Below the pieces are notes generated by a model. The model had not been told where the DNA came from and made no database searches. It saw nothing but the letters and a program-made list of their open reading frames with translations. A stretch of DNA of 64,000 bases from Marinobacter fuscus (GTDB taxonomy: Bacteria; Pseudomonadota; Gammaproteobacteria; Pseudomonadales; Oleiphilaceae): the NCBI RefSeq assembly GCF_003007675.1, contig NZ_PXNP01000103.1, positions 143,312 through 207,311 of the forward strand, given 5' to 3'. Positions 1 to 9,850 of this stretch are shown here, piece by piece. The first letter of the stretch is position 1. Every line of letters begins with the position of its first letter. The position numbers were made by a program, and so were the translations under genes.

Positions 1-729
1 CCCACTGAACACCGGTGGCAACCTGGCCTTTTGCCGGTACCGGATGGGTAGCCGACCGGGACGGCGCTGGCGCGGCTTTTCCGGAATCTGGTTTTCGGGA
101 CATGGAAACCCTCTGTCACCGCACGCTGGAAGAAGACGATTTAGCGCAATCCCGGGGCCGTCACCAAAGAGTTGTCGGGCACCGGGTTACCTGTTATATT
201 CCAGCGTGCTTTGTCGTTTGTTTACGGCCTGACAGATCCTGGTCAGAAGCCGGAGCGGCAGAAGTATACCGATACTGATTAAGAGTTTGAACGCCGCCAA
301 GCCACACATTACCGGAGGCGGCGCAAACCGGAAACACTCCCGGAACACAGGCCAGACCGAAAACGGCTGTAACCTGCCCCGGAGAAGAAAAAGCCGACCA
401 GAAAACCGTCGGGCGACATTACGAAGAATCATTGCCACGCAACCCCGGGCCGTCCAGCAAACAATACGACGTGAGACCCAGGGAGTTGTGTGAACCTGAC
501 AACGGATACTATGCGTCAACAGACTTTCACCCTACTCGATCCCGCTCCGCCTGTTGGCAGGAGCTGCATCGGCGGTGGTCTCAGACATCCAGGATTACAG
601 CCCGGCAAGGTCTGATTCGTCTGGCCGCTGGCGCCTGTGCAGTATAAGCCCGCGGCACGCACATCCCTCTTCACAATTGTCTCCCCGGTTTTCTGTCATC
701 AACAACTGACAGGAACTCCTTCATTTCTC
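1..729. other. Long gene-free region and rne leader
   Basis: No reading frame here looks like a real gene: the short open frames on both strands have arginine- and cysteine-rich, low-plausibility translations. The region lies directly upstream of rne. In Escherichia coli rne has a long structured leader through which RNase E controls its own mRNA, so part of this stretch probably has that role; that is by analogy, and I did not identify the specific hairpins. A divergent gene may begin left of the window. Confidence 0.5.
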
Positions 730-3700
730 ATGAAAAGAATGCTGATAAATGCAACCCACCCGGAAGAGTTGCGCGTAGCTCTGGTAGACGGCCAGCGGCT
801 GTTTGATCTGGATATCGAATCCAGCACCCGCGAACAGAAAAAAGCCAATATTTACAAAGGGCGCATCACCCGGGTAGAGCCCAGCCTTGAAGCGGCATTT
901 GTCGACTTCGGCGCCGAACGTCATGGTTTTCTACCGCTAAAAGAAATCTCCAAGGAATATTTCAAGAAATCACCTGGCCAGATTGAAGGCAAGATCAACA
1001 TCAAGGATGTTGTCTCCGAGGGTCAGGAAGTCATCGTGCAGGTCGATAAAGAAGAGCGCGGCAACAAGGGCGCCGCGCTGACCACTTTTATTTCTCTGGC
1101 TGGCCGCTATCTGGTGCTGATGCCGAACAACCCCCGTGCCGGCGGCATCTCGCGCCGCATCGAAGGTGAAGACCGGGCCCAGCTGAAAGATGCCATGAAC
1201 GATGTCCAGGTGCCGAAATCCATGGGCATCATTGTCCGTACCGCGGGTATCGGCCGAACCTCGGAAGAACTGCAGTGGGATCTCGACTATCTGGTACAGT
1301 TCTGGGAGGCCATTACCCAGGCCGCAGACGAACGCAAAGCGCCGTTCCTGATCCACCAGGAGAGCAACGTAATTATCCGAGCCGTTCGGGATTACCTGCG
1401 CCAGGATATTGGTGAAGTGTTGATCGACGCCGGCAGTGTGTACGAGGACGTGCTCAGCTTTGTGCGTGCGGTGATGCCGTCGTTCGAGAACAAGATCAAA
1501 CTCTACAAAGATGAAATACCGCTTTTCAGCCGCTACCAGATCGAAGGCCAGATCGAAACCGCCTTCCAGCGCGAAGTAAAACTGCCATCAGGCGGCTCTA
1601 TTGTCATCGACCCGACCGAAGCCCTGGTGTCTATCGACATCAACTCCTCGCGCGCCACCAAAGGTCAGGATATTGAAGAAACCGCGCTGCAAACCAACCT
1701 CGAAGCGGCGGAAGAGATCGCCCGCCAGTTGCGCCTGCGCGATATGGGTGGCCTGATTGTCATCGACTTTATCGATATGACGCCCGCCAAACACCAGCGG
1801 GAAGTCGAGCAGAAAATGCGTGAGGCACTGGAGCTGGATCGCGCGCGCGTTCAGGTCGGCAAAATTTCCCGGTTCGGACTGCTGGAAATGTCCCGTCAGC
1901 GCCTGCGCCCCTCTCTGGGCGAAACCCGCAGTGAAGTCTGCCCCCGTTGCGAAGGCCAGGGCACAATCCGGGGCATCGAATCCCTGGCGCTGAGTATCAT
2001 GCGTCTGATCTACGAGGAGTCCTCAAAAGAGAAGACAGCCGAAGTCCGTGCCATGGTACCGGTTTCTGTGGCAACCTTCCTGCTGAACGAAAAGCGCAAG
2101 CAGCTGGCTGATATCGAAAGCCGCCAGGGTGTGGATGTCATTGTCGCCCCGGTACCGACTATGGAAACGCCTCACTTCGAGATTCTGCGTCTACGCCAGG
2201 ACGAAACCTCTCCGGAGCACGTACCCAGCCATCAGGTGGCCCAGGAGTACAGTGACCGGGAAGAAGAGGCCGTTGTTGAACTGCCGGGCGCCGAGAAGCC
2301 GGTTCGGGAACAGGCTGCGGTCAAGGCGATTCGCCCTGCAGCCCCGGCCCCCGCTCCTGCCCCCGCTGCTGGGGTAGCCGAGCAAGAGGAGCAGGAGATT
2401 GGCCTGTTCAGCAAACTGGGCAAGAAGATCGCTTGCTTCTTCCGGGGCGAGCAGCCCGAACAAAACGGGCGAAAAGAACCGGCCGCAAAACAGCCTGATG
2501 AGCGGCGCAACCAGGCACGCCAGGATCGCAGGAAGTCCCGGGTAGCCCGCGACGATCAGCGTTCCGGTGGCAACCGCAGCGGCAACGATCGCCGCCAGGG
2601 TAGCCAGCAAAACCGCGGCGATGATAACCGTAATCGTAACCGCAACAATCGCAGTGACGACCAGAGCCGCGGCAATCAGAGCCGTCAGCAAAGTCGTGAC
2701 GACCGCAGTAGCGATGGCAAAAGCGGTGACAACAAAGGCAACGACGGCCGCCGGGATAGCCGCAAGGATAACCAGAGCCGGGGCCAGAGCCGCAATCGCC
2801 CGCAGCGTGACCAGAAGAGCCAGCCGGAAAACCAGAAAGGCGTGGCCAGTGAAAAGCCATCCGGTGATGAGCAGCCCCGCAAGCCGCGCCGCCAGCGTAA
2901 TCGCGATGGCTCCCCGGCCGATGTACCAGTATCAACCCCGGCAGAACGGAAGGCCGAGCGCAGTAACAAACATCAGAAAGACACCCAGCCAGAAAAGGCC
3001 GCCGATGATGTAACTGCAACGGCGGTTGTTGACAGCAAGCCAGTACAGGCAGCCTCAACAGAAGCCAAACCGGCCAAAGACACCGCCGCAGCCGAACAAC
3101 CTGCAACTCAAGACAAAGAGAAAGCAGGCTCGGCAGCCTCACCTGAAAAACACGAGGCCCGAGCGGAAACCACTTCGCCAAAACCTGACAGCGAGAAGCC
3201 CGAAGGCGATACCGCGAAGGCTGCAGACGACAAAAAGGCAGACACAGGCACCGGCAAAGACGCTGATGAAGGTTTGGAGAAGAAGGATGGGCGCAAAGGC
3301 CGCAGCAACGGCCGCCAACGCAAACCTCGCTCAAATCCTGGCCAAACCCCGCAAAATGAGGCGGAAAAGCCAACTGAAGGAACAACCTCTGTAGCAAAAC
3401 CGGAAGACACTGAAGCTTCCGTCAAGCCTGCGACCAAAGCGAACGCCGCAGCGGCACCCGCAGACAAGCTGAATGAGAAAGCAGCAGGCCAGCCAGTTCC
3501 AGATGCTGCAGCCACAGTTTCCAGCAAGTCAGAACCGGCCAGCGGGTCTGCAGATGCTGAAGCGACAAAAAAGGCATCCGACAAGCCCGAAGCTGCCAGC
3601 ATACCGAAACCTGCAGCTGACGAGCCGAAGAAGCCCGACGCTCCGGCCAAGGTCACTCTGGATGAACCCAAGGCAGAAGCCACCAGGCCTGCTGCTCCTG

Positions 3701-3879
3701 TGGCAGACAAGGTTGGTGCCAAAGCCAACGAGGAAGCACCCAAGGCTGCCGAAAAAGCGCCAGAGGTGCCGGTGACGCCAGGAAGGGCTTACAACGATCC
3801 GCGTGAAGTGCGCAAACGCCAGCGCGCGGCTGAAGCTGCCAAAAAGGCCGAAGAAGCCAGTCAGGGTGGGAGCGAATAG
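730..3879 (+). CDS. rne: Ribonuclease E
   Basis: Endoribonuclease that initiates mRNA decay, processes rRNA and tRNA precursors and scaffolds the RNA degradosome at the inner membrane. It is 1,049 aa from the ATG at 730, the start that gives the conserved [13 protein letters not shown] opening; an upstream in-frame ATG at 637 would add an unrelated leader. An S1 domain lies near residues 35-120. The metal-binding aspartates are D303 (SIDINSS) and D346 (VIDFID), and the zinc-link CPRC is C404/C407, the same numbers as in E. coli. After about residue 510 the protein is a low-complexity scaffold: an amphipathic stretch at 558-571 ([14 protein letters not shown]) resembles the membrane-targeting helix, followed by Arg/Asn/Gln-rich RNA-binding segments, an Ala/Lys/Pro-rich tail and a C-terminal NDPREVRKR motif. 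A UPF0149 gene starts 2 bp downstream. Identity is certain; the partners bound by the tail are unknown. Confidence 0.97.
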   Translation: MKRMLINATHPEELRVALVDGQRLFDLDIESSTREQKKANIYKGRITRVEPSLEAAFVDFGAERHGFLPLKEISKEYFKKSPGQIEGKINIKDVVSEGQEVIVQVDKEERGNKGAALTTFISLAGRYLVLMPNNPRAGGISRRIEGEDRAQLKDAMNDVQVPKSMGIIVRTAGIGRTSEELQWDLDYLVQFWEAITQAADERKAPFLIHQESNVIIRAVRDYLRQDIGEVLIDAGSVYEDVLSFVRAVMPSFENKIKLYKDEIPLFSRYQIEGQIETAFQREVKLPSGGSIVIDPTEALVSIDINSSRATKGQDIEETALQTNLEAAEEIARQLRLRDMGGLIVIDFIDMTPAKHQREVEQKMREALELDRARVQVGKISRFGLLEMSRQRLRPSLGETRSEVCPRCEGQGTIRGIESLALSIMRLIYEESSKEKTAEVRAMVPVSVATFLLNEKRKQLADIESRQGVDVIVAPVPTMETPHFEILRLRQDETSPEHVPSHQVAQEYSDREEEAVVELPGAEKPVREQAAVKAIRPAAPAPAPAPAAGVAEQEEQEIGLFSKLGKKIACFFRGEQPEQNGRKEPAAKQPDERRNQARQDRRKSRVARDDQRSGGNRSGNDRRQGSQQNRGDDNRNRNRNNRSDDQSRGNQSRQQSRDDRSSDGKSGDNKGNDGRRDSRKDNQSRGQSRNRPQRDQKSQPENQKGVASEKPSGDEQPRKPRRQRNRDGSPADVPVSTPAERKAERSNKHQKDTQPEKAADDVTATAVVDSKPVQAASTEAKPAKDTAAAEQPATQDKEKAGSAASPEKHEARAETTSPKPDSEKPEGDTAKAADDKKADTGTGKDADEGLEKKDGRKGRSNGRQRKPRSNPGQTPQNEAEKPTEGTTSVAKPEDTEASVKPATKANAAAAPADKLNEKAAGQPVPDAAATVSSKSEPASGSADAEATKKASDKPEAASIPKPAADEPKKPDAPAKVTLDEPKAEATRPAAPVADKVGAKANEEAPKAAEKAPEVPVTPGRAYNDPREVRKRQRAAEAAKKAEEASQGGSE

Positions 3880-3881
3880 AT

Positions 3882-4424
3882 ATGCTGAGCAATTCCGACA
3901 TAGAACAGCTTGAAGATATTTTGTTTGCGGAGCCCTGGGGCGATGAAGCGCTGGATTTCTTCGGTTTTCACGGCGTTGTCTGTGCCAGTGTCATCGGCCC
4001 TGAAGCCCTGAAGGCGGAAGATATCTTCCGCCTGGCCACGGGAACCGACCAACTGCCGGAAGGGGGTGTACCGCCCATCTTCCGCCAGTGTGTCGAGCAC
4101 CTGGCCAGGAGCATGGCCAATGCCCTGGATATGGGCCAGGCACTGGAACTGCCCGAACCGGAAGATGGCGATCCCATGAACGCGCTGGAGAACTGGTGCG
4201 CAGGCTTTGTCGATACCTTCCTTGAACACGAGGAAGAGTGGCTGCAAGCCGCCGACGAAGAGGAAGTGGCAGACCTTATGGTGCCCATGCTAACGCTTTC
4301 CGGGTTGTTCGAAGACGAAGACTTCGAAAATGCCCGAAATGACGAGAAGCTTGCAGGCAAAATGGCCGAAGCCATTCCGGACTCACTGACCGATCTCTAC
4401 CTGCTGTTTCACGCGCCGGACTAA
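3882..4424 (+). CDS. UPF0149 (YecA/YgfB) family protein
   Basis: 180 aa acidic protein of the YecA/YgfB family. The family features visible are an N-terminal helix (MLSNSDIEQLEDIL), the FFGFHGVVCASVIGPE segment, and the acidic LEHEEEWL and LFEDEDF stretches. It ends without the C-terminal SEC-C zinc motif found in some members, so this is the short form. The biochemical role of the family is not well settled. It starts 2 bp after the rne stop and is probably co-transcribed with it. A candidate hairpin terminator follows at 4456. The family call is firm; no specific function is offered. Confidence 0.85.
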   Translation: MLSNSDIEQLEDILFAEPWGDEALDFFGFHGVVCASVIGPEALKAEDIFRLATGTDQLPEGGVPPIFRQCVEHLARSMANALDMGQALELPEPEDGDPMNALENWCAGFVDTFLEHEEEWLQAADEEEVADLMVPMLTLSGLFEDEDFENARNDEKLAGKMAEAIPDSLTDLYLLFHAPD

Positions 4425-4428
4425 CGCC

Positions 4429-5325
4429 TCAGGCGTTGATTGGTTGCCGAAAATGATGCCAGACGGGCTCTAGCCCCTCTGGCATTTTTGTTATCCGGCC
4501 AAGTTCGCACCAGGGCGCACCCGGAAAGTGAAAATCACTACCCTGAGACGCCCACAACCCCTGCCTTCTTGCAAGCTCAGCGACAAACCCCAGATCGCCG
4601 CTGGACTGCCCCGACACAGACACTTCAATTCCCTGGCCTCCTGCGCGCTGGAAGTCGGCCACCAGCTCCCTCAACCGGGTGGCTGTCAGCCGATACTTGC
4701 GGGGATGAGCCAGTACAGCGATACCGCCGGCAGCCCGAACCCAGCCCACAACCTCGGCCAATTCCGGCCAGCAGGCTTTCACGTCACCGGGCTTGCCGCT
4801 GCCGAGGTAGCGCTTAAAGGCGTGCTCAACGCGGGGAACCACGCCCTCATTCACCAACACTTCGGCAAAATGTGGGCGGCCCGGTACATCGCCACCCGCA
4901 ATAGTTGTCGCCTTTTCCAGCAAGTCATTCACCCTCAGCTTGTGCAGGCGCTCGGTAATCATTCTTGCACGTTGCCACCGGTTTTCCTTCTGTCGCGCAA
5001 GGGCCGCCAGAAACGCCGGATCGGTATCAACAAAATCCAGCCCGACCACATGGATAGTATGGCTACGCCAGACGCAGGAAAGCTCGACACCGTTGATCAG
5101 TGTAAGATCAGAGCCCTCCAGGGCCTCTCTGGCGGGAGACAGTCCGGCGATGGTGTCATGATCCGTCAGGGCCAGATAATCCACTTTCTGTTCCTGCGCT
5201 CTGGCAATGAGCAACGATGGCGACAGGGCGCCATCCGACGCGGTACTGTGGCAATGCAGATCAATGCACACCGGGGAGTCTTGAGGTATAGTCACAAACA
5301 AATCCAAAAAATGAACAGGCCCCAT
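4429..5325 (-). CDS. rnm: PHP-domain 5'-3' exoribonuclease (RNase AM, YciV/TrpH)
   Basis: 298 aa PHP-family metallohydrolase. The E. coli homologue (YciV/TrpH, now RNase AM) degrades short RNA oligonucleotides and matures the 5' ends of rRNAs. The N-terminal metal-binding signature IDLHCHSTASDG (H24, H26, D31) and the following LALTDHDT are intact, and further metal-ligand regions GVELSC, LAHPRKY and GSDFHFPG are recognisable. The ATG at 5325 is preceded by AGGG; a GTG at 5295, preceded by GGA and closer to the usual start of the family, is an alternative. The gene is convergent with the rne operon, which places three RNA-processing factors (rne, rnm, rraA) within 7 kb. It is divergent from yciI. 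Confidence 0.9.
   Translation of the reverse strand: MGPVHFLDLFVTIPQDSPVCIDLHCHSTASDGALSPSLLIARAQEQKVDYLALTDHDTIAGLSPAREALEGSDLTLINGVELSCVWRSHTIHVVGLDFVDTDPAFLAALARQKENRWQRARMITERLHKLRVNDLLEKATTIAGGDVPGRPHFAEVLVNEGVVPRVEHAFKRYLGSGKPGDVKACWPELAEVVGWVRAAGGIAVLAHPRKYRLTATRLRELVADFQRAGGQGIEVSVSGQSSGDLGFVAELARRQGLWASQGSDFHFPGAPWCELGRITKMPEGLEPVWHHFRQPINA
4456..4489 (+). terminator. Candidate terminator for rne operon
   Basis: ATGCCAGA(c)GGGC and GCCC(c)TCTGGCAT form a long stem with a short TCTA loop, followed by TTTT. It lies 30 bp past the UPF0149 stop but inside the 3' coding end of the convergent rnm gene, so the hairpin sequence is shared between a terminator and codons. Confidence 0.5.
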
Positions 5326-5380
5326 TGTAACAGCCCTATGCCGGGCTCCCTAACGCGGGCCAGTACCAGAGCGAGCACCC

Positions 5381-5680
5381 ATGTATTACGCCATCATCAG
5401 CGAAGACATCAACAACAGCCTGCCCCTGCGCAAGCAAGCGCGCCCTGCTCATCTGGCGCGCCTTGAAACCCTGAAAGCAGATGGCAGGCTGCTGGTTGCA
5501 GGCCCCCACCCGGCAATCGATTCTGCCGACCCCGGCGACGCCGGGTTCACAGGCAGCCTGGTGATCGCCGAGTTTGATTCGCTGGAGGATGCGCAAGCCT
5601 GGGCCGATGCAGACCCTTACATTGAAGCCGGCGTCTACCAGCAGGTTACTGTAAAACCCTATGTGGTTGCCCTGCCGTAG
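5381..5680 (+). CDS. yciI: YciI family protein
   Basis: 99 aa single-domain protein of the YciI-like ferredoxin-fold family. It begins [10 protein letters not shown] and carries the family features RPAHLARL (His near residue 25), [12 protein letters not shown] and the Asp-Pro-Tyr segment [12 protein letters not shown]. Family members form dimers with a putative His/Asp active site; a substrate has not been established for the group. It is encoded 55 bp from the divergent rnm start, a pairing also seen near yciV in other gammaproteobacteria. The name is secure, the function is not. Confidence 0.9.
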   Translation: MYYAIISEDINNSLPLRKQARPAHLARLETLKADGRLLVAGPHPAIDSADPGDAGFTGSLVIAEFDSLEDAQAWADADPYIEAGVYQQVTVKPYVVALP

Positions 5681-5814
5681 ACCACAGCCGTGCACAACCA
5701 AACAAACGCGGCCGCATGAGCGGATTGTAACCCTGCAGTGCTTGAATAGCGGCCGCCATGTGACAGAATTGCGTTTTTTAATCATCCGTAATAACACTCA
5801 GGGAACCATTGCCC

Positions 5815-6483
5815 GTGACACCGCTCCGCCTCCTTATCTGCACCATTCTCATTGTCAGCTCGGCCTCTGTCGCGCAGGCCCGTACCGTTTGGGTTGACGA
5901 CCAGCTTTATCTTCCCGTGCGCTCAGGAGCAGGAACACAGTATCGTATTATCGAGAATGCGGTACCCAGCGGAACTCCTTTGGAAGTGCTCGAAGCAGGC
6001 GACACCTACACACGGGTTCGAACCCCCAAGGGCACCGAAGGCTGGGTTTCCAGCCAATACCTGAGCAATGAGCCCATTGCCGCGGATCAGCTCAAGCGCA
6101 TTACCCGCCAACTGGATGAGACCCGCACCGCGTTGGAAAAGGCCCGGGAACAACTGAAAGTCGTCACCGATGAACGCAATGACCTCCAAAGCACTGAAAG
6201 CAACCTTTCAGACCGTGCCGAAGGCCTGCAAAGCGAGCTTCAGCGGATCAGGAATATCGCCGCAGATTCCATTAACCTCGAACGCAGAAACCGCGAGTTA
6301 CGTGAAGAAAACCAGAAACTCTCCAATGACCTGGAGGTTCTGACGGCAGAGAACGAACGACTGCAGGCAAGCAAGGATTCCGACTTTATGCTTCTGGGTG
6401 CGGGCCTCGTGTTCGGCGGTGTGCTCCTGGCACTTATTATCCCGATGCTCAAACCGACAAGAAAAACCGACAACTGGGCGTAA
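5815..6483 (+). CDS. SH3-domain and coiled-coil membrane protein (YgiM type)
   Basis: About 222 aa envelope protein. It has an N-terminal signal peptide (residues 1-22, ending ASVAQA), a bacterial SH3 domain over roughly residues 25-85 (LPVRSGAGTQYRII and EGWVSSQYL), a long coiled coil (about 90-185, EKAREQLKVVTDERND onward) and one C-terminal membrane helix (LLGAGLVFGGVLLALIIPML) with a basic cytoplasmic tail. This is the architecture of the SH3/TM family that includes E. coli YgiM. The GTG at 5815 is chosen because an AGGGA lies 9-10 nt upstream; an in-frame TTG at 5809 would add two residues. The SH3 domain would face the periplasm, probably binding peptidoglycan or a protein. The small PilZ gene starts 4 bp downstream. 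Confidence 0.8.
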   Translation: MTPLRLLICTILIVSSASVAQARTVWVDDQLYLPVRSGAGTQYRIIENAVPSGTPLEVLEAGDTYTRVRTPKGTEGWVSSQYLSNEPIAADQLKRITRQLDETRTALEKAREQLKVVTDERNDLQSTESNLSDRAEGLQSELQRIRNIAADSINLERRNRELREENQKLSNDLEVLTAENERLQASKDSDFMLLGAGLVFGGVLLALIIPMLKPTRKTDNWA

Positions 6484-6487
6484 GCTG

Positions 6488-6778
6488 ATGAAAGACTATT
6501 CGGAAAAACGCGATTTTCACCGTATGCAGGTAAACAGCAGCATCACGGTCACCGGGCCGGATGGCCAGAGTCACGCGGGTGTCTGCAAAGACCTCAGTGC
6601 AGCTGGCATGCTGGTGACAATCGGCTCAGCCTTTGAGGTGGGCGACGAACTGAAAGCCCGTATTGAAGGCAATGGAGACCAGTTTCCTGCCCTGGAAACA
6701 CTTTGCGAGGTGGTCAGGTGCGAGCCGGACGGTGACCGCTACCTGCTTGGGATCAATATTATCGAAGTGACCCAATAA
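6488..6778 (+). CDS. Small PilZ-domain c-di-GMP-binding protein
   Basis: 96 aa protein that is almost only a PilZ domain. Both c-di-GMP-binding elements are present: the arginine motif RDFHR near residues 8-12 and the (D/N)xSxxG motif DLSAAG near residues 37-42, so it should bind the messenger. It has no attached output domain and would act by binding a partner. It lies 4 bp after the SH3/coiled-coil membrane protein, making that protein a candidate partner; this is inference from position. A strong hairpin terminator follows. The window also holds the c-di-GMP-regulated pel operon 22 kb away, but nothing ties the two directly. Confidence 0.85.
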   Translation: MKDYSEKRDFHRMQVNSSITVTGPDGQSHAGVCKDLSAAGMLVTIGSAFEVGDELKARIEGNGDQFPALETLCEVVRCEPDGDRYLLGINIIEVTQ

Positions 6779-6779
6779 T

Positions 6780-6807
6780 AAAACGGCGGCCCGCAGGCCG
6801 CCGTTTT
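6780..6807. terminator. Bidirectional rho-independent terminator
   Basis: A perfect 12-bp stem, AAAACGGCGGCC / GGCCGCCGTTTT, with a CGCA loop sits immediately after the PilZ stop. The A and T runs make it usable in both directions, ending both the PilZ operon and the convergent rraA transcript. Confidence 0.85.
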
Positions 6808-6833
6808 ACTTCCGTGTCTTTACCGCGTAGGGG

Positions 6834-7313
6834 TTATATCAGCGGTTTCTCTGACACAATAATACCGTTGTTATCGGCATACACATACTGGCCTGGCTCA
6901 AACGTCACACCGTGAAAAGTCACCGGTACGTTCAGGTCGCCAATCCCGCGCTTTTCTGTTTTACGGGGCACCGTACCCAGCGCCTGGACGCCTAGATTCG
7001 TCTGGCCGATCTCATCCACATCACGGATGCAACCATAAATCACCAGGCCTGCCCAGCCGTTGCTGGCTGCCTTTTCGGCCAGCATGTCGCCCAACAATGC
7101 GTTGCGCTTGGAACCGCCGCCGTCAACCACCATGACACGGCCATTGCCCGGCAGACCAACCTGCTCTTTCACCACCGAGTTGTCTTCAAAGCACTTCACG
7201 GTCACGATTTCACCACCAAACTGGCGCACCCCACCGTAGTTGTTGAAGCCAGGTTCGACCACCTTCACTTCGGGAAAATCGTCGCACAAATCCGGAGTAA
7301 TAATGTTGCTCAC
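6834..7313 (-). CDS. rraA: Ribonuclease E activity regulator RraA
   Basis: 159 aa, matching the 161 aa of E. coli RraA. RraA forms a ring trimer that binds the C-terminal scaffold of RNase E and inhibits cleavage. Recognisable segments are TPDLCDDFP, the [16 protein letters not shown] loop and [14 protein letters not shown], characteristic of the RraA/MenG-like fold. The GTG at 7313 is preferred: AAGGAG lies 9 nt upstream and it gives the usual N-terminus. A longer frame from 7361 would overlap ppsA. It lies just downstream of ppsA and may be co-transcribed. Its target rne is encoded 3 kb away. Confidence 0.92.
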   Translation of the reverse strand: MSNIITPDLCDDFPEVKVVEPGFNNYGGVRQFGGEIVTVKCFEDNSVVKEQVGLPGNGRVMVVDGGGSKRNALLGDMLAEKAASNGWAGLVIYGCIRDVDEIGQTNLGVQALGTVPRKTEKRGIGDLNVPVTFHGVTFEPGQYVYADNNGIIVSEKPLI

Positions 7314-7344
7314 GCTTTCGTTCTCCTTTTCCTTGAAGGGTTGA

Positions 7345-9717
7345 TCAATCGATCTTTTCATCGGCCAGGAAGAACCAGGTATCCAGTACGGAATCCGGGT
7401 TCAGGGACACCGTATCGATGCCCTCTTCCATCAGCCACTTGGCAAGATCCGGATGATCAGACGGCCCCTGGCCGCAGATACCAATGTACTTGCCAGCCTT
7501 CTTACAGGCCTGAATCGCATTGGACAACAGAACCTTTACGGCATCGTTACGCTCATCGAACAAGTGGGCAATAATGCCGGAATCCCGATCCAGCCCCAGA
7601 GTCAGCTGGGTCAGGTCGTTGGAGCCAATCGAAAAGCCGTCAAAGTGCTCCAGGAACTGGTCTGCCAGCAAGGCGTTGGCTGGCAGCTCGCACATCATGA
7701 TCACCCGCAGGCCGTTTTCGCCGCGCTTCAAGCCATTTTCCGCCAGCAGACTCACTACCTGTTCGGCTTCGCCTACGGTGCGCACGAAGGGCACCATCAC
7801 TTCCACGTTGGTCAGCCCCATTTCATTGCGGACTTTCTTCAAGGCGCGGCATTCCAGTTCGAAACAATCCCGGAAGGTTTCCGAGATGTAGCGGGATGCG
7901 CCCCGGAAACCCAGCATCGGGTTTTCCTCATCCGGCTCATACAGGGTGCCACCAATCAGGTTGGCGTATTCATTGGATTTGAAGTCAGAAAGCCGAACGA
8001 TCACTTTCTTCGGTGCAAAGGCCGCCGCCAGAGTGGAAATGCCTTCAACCAGTTTGTCGACATAGAAATCCACCGGTGATTCGTAGCCGGAGATACGCTT
8101 TTCAACCGTCTGCTTGATGTCCCGCGGCAAGCCTTCGTAGTTCAGCAAGGCTTTGGGATGAACGCCAATCATCCGGTTGATGATGAACTCAAGGCGGGCC
8201 AGGCCCACACCTTCATTCGGCAACGCCTGAAAATCGAAAGCGCGATCCGGATTCCCCACGTTCATCATGATCTTGAACGGAATATTGGGCATGGAATCAA
8301 CAGTGTTTTCGCGCAGCTCAAAATCCAGCGCGCCTTCATAAATCAGGCCAGTGTCGCCTTCGGCGCAAGACACGGTCACCAGCTGGCCGTCTTTCAGCTC
8401 TTCGGTGGCATCGCCACAGCCAACCACAGCAGGAATACCCAGCTCACGGGCAATGATGGCGGCATGACAGGTTCGGCCACCACGATCAGTCACGATGGCA
8501 GACGCCCGCTTCATTACCGGCTCCCAATCCGGGTCGGTCATATCGGTAACCAATACATCACCGGCCTGCACCCGATCCATTTCATTGATGCTGGTAATAA
8601 TCTTGACTGGGCCACTGCCAATCTTGTGGCCGATACTGCGGCCCTCAACCACCACCTTGCCGGTTTCTTTCAGCAGGTAACGCTCCATCACGTTGGCAGA
8701 GGCACGGCTTTTAACGGTTTCAGGACGGGCCTGAACAATGTAGATGCGACCGTCGTCACCATCTTTCGCCCATTCGATGTCCATCGGGCGCTGATAGTGC
8801 TTTTCGATAATCATGGCCTGCTTGGCCAGTTCTTCCACTTCGGAATCGTTGATCGAGAAGCGGTTACGATCTTCCTGCTCAACTTTCACTGTTTCAACAA
8901 ACTTACCTTCGCCCGGCTCGCTGTGGTAGACCATCTTGATGGCCTTGCTGCCGAGATTGCGCCGCAGTACAGACGGACGGCCAGCTTCAAGTGTCGGTTT
9001 GTGAACGTAAAATTCGTCCGGGTTCACCGCACCCTGCACCACTGTCTCGCCCAGGCCGTAGGAAGAGGTAATGAACACCACATCCCGGAAACCGGACTCG
9101 GTGTCCAGGGTAAACATCACGCCACTGGAGGCAGTTTCGCTGCGCACCATCTTCTGGATTCCGGCCGACAAAGCCACCAGCTTGTGATCAAAACCGTGGT
9201 GTACCCGATAGGAAATCGCGCGATCGTTAAACAGCGAGGCGAACACTTCTTTTACTGAAGTACGCACCTGCTCCAGGCCCACCACATTCAGGAAGGTTTC
9301 CTGCTGGCCCGCGAAGGAGGCATCCGGCAAATCTTCGGCCGTCGCAGAGGAACGCACAGCCACGGCCATGTTGCTGTTACCATCCTGCAAACTGGCAAAT
9401 GCCTCTTTCAGAGCGTTTTCCAAGGCATCCGGGAAAGGCGTTTCAATCACCCATTGGCGGATCTGGGCGCCCACACGTGCGAGCTCATTGACGTCGTTGA
9501 CGTCAAGCGCATCCAGGGCGTCGTCGATACGGGTTTTCAGGCCGTCGGTGGCCAGAAATTCACGATAAGCGTGTGCAGTGGTAGCGAAACCGCCAGGGAC
9601 GGTAACACCAGCATTGGCGAGATTACTGATCATTTCACCGAGAGAGGCGTTCTTGCCTCCGACACGGTCTACGTCGGACATTCCCAGGTGGTCAAACCAG
9701 ATTATGTAATCTTCCAA
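7345..9717 (-). CDS. ppsA: Phosphoenolpyruvate synthase
   Basis: 790 aa. PpsA converts pyruvate, ATP and water to phosphoenolpyruvate, AMP and phosphate, the entry to gluconeogenesis. The N-terminal ATP-grasp nucleotide domain begins [14 protein letters not shown]. The central phosphohistidine domain has [19 protein letters not shown] with the catalytic His. The C-terminal PEP/pyruvate barrel includes [19 protein letters not shown] and the [12 protein letters not shown] region with its catalytic Cys. Full length, no lesions. It is divergent from ppsR, which encodes the bifunctional kinase/phosphorylase acting on the swivelling-domain Thr (T in RTCHAA), so enzyme and regulator share a 133-bp promoter region. 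rraA follows on the same strand. Confidence 0.97.
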   Translation of the reverse strand: MEDYIIWFDHLGMSDVDRVGGKNASLGEMISNLANAGVTVPGGFATTAHAYREFLATDGLKTRIDDALDALDVNDVNELARVGAQIRQWVIETPFPDALENALKEAFASLQDGNSNMAVAVRSSATAEDLPDASFAGQQETFLNVVGLEQVRTSVKEVFASLFNDRAISYRVHHGFDHKLVALSAGIQKMVRSETASSGVMFTLDTESGFRDVVFITSSYGLGETVVQGAVNPDEFYVHKPTLEAGRPSVLRRNLGSKAIKMVYHSEPGEGKFVETVKVEQEDRNRFSINDSEVEELAKQAMIIEKHYQRPMDIEWAKDGDDGRIYIVQARPETVKSRASANVMERYLLKETGKVVVEGRSIGHKIGSGPVKIITSINEMDRVQAGDVLVTDMTDPDWEPVMKRASAIVTDRGGRTCHAAIIARELGIPAVVGCGDATEELKDGQLVTVSCAEGDTGLIYEGALDFELRENTVDSMPNIPFKIMMNVGNPDRAFDFQALPNEGVGLARLEFIINRMIGVHPKALLNYEGLPRDIKQTVEKRISGYESPVDFYVDKLVEGISTLAAAFAPKKVIVRLSDFKSNEYANLIGGTLYEPDEENPMLGFRGASRYISETFRDCFELECRALKKVRNEMGLTNVEVMVPFVRTVGEAEQVVSLLAENGLKRGENGLRVIMMCELPANALLADQFLEHFDGFSIGSNDLTQLTLGLDRDSGIIAHLFDERNDAVKVLLSNAIQACKKAGKYIGICGQGPSDHPDLAKWLMEEGIDTVSLNPDSVLDTWFFLADEKID

Positions 9718-9850
9718 AGCGTGTCTCCCTTGAGTCTTGGTAGCGCGGAGTCTCGAAACTGGCGTGTATGATACTGTAAGCTGCGGAAATTACCTAGGGA
9801 CGCAACCAACATCGTCCCTCCGAATCGCGATCACCCAATCGGACACAACC

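Noticed and set aside
187..519. 110-codon minus-strand frame upstream of rne with a hydrophobic segment
   Set aside because: Cys/Arg-rich, no ribosome-binding site and no family resemblance; more likely non-coding leader DNA.
2191..3743. Overlapping minus-strand and +1-frame open frames in the 3' half of rne
   Set aside because: The low-complexity, GC-rich RNase E scaffold keeps other frames open; their translations are Ala/Leu/Arg repeats with no domain.
8158..9258. Long plus-strand open frame of 366 codons antisense to ppsA
   Set aside because: It mirrors the codon structure of ppsA, has no recognisable domain and no ribosome-binding site; ppsA is unquestionable.
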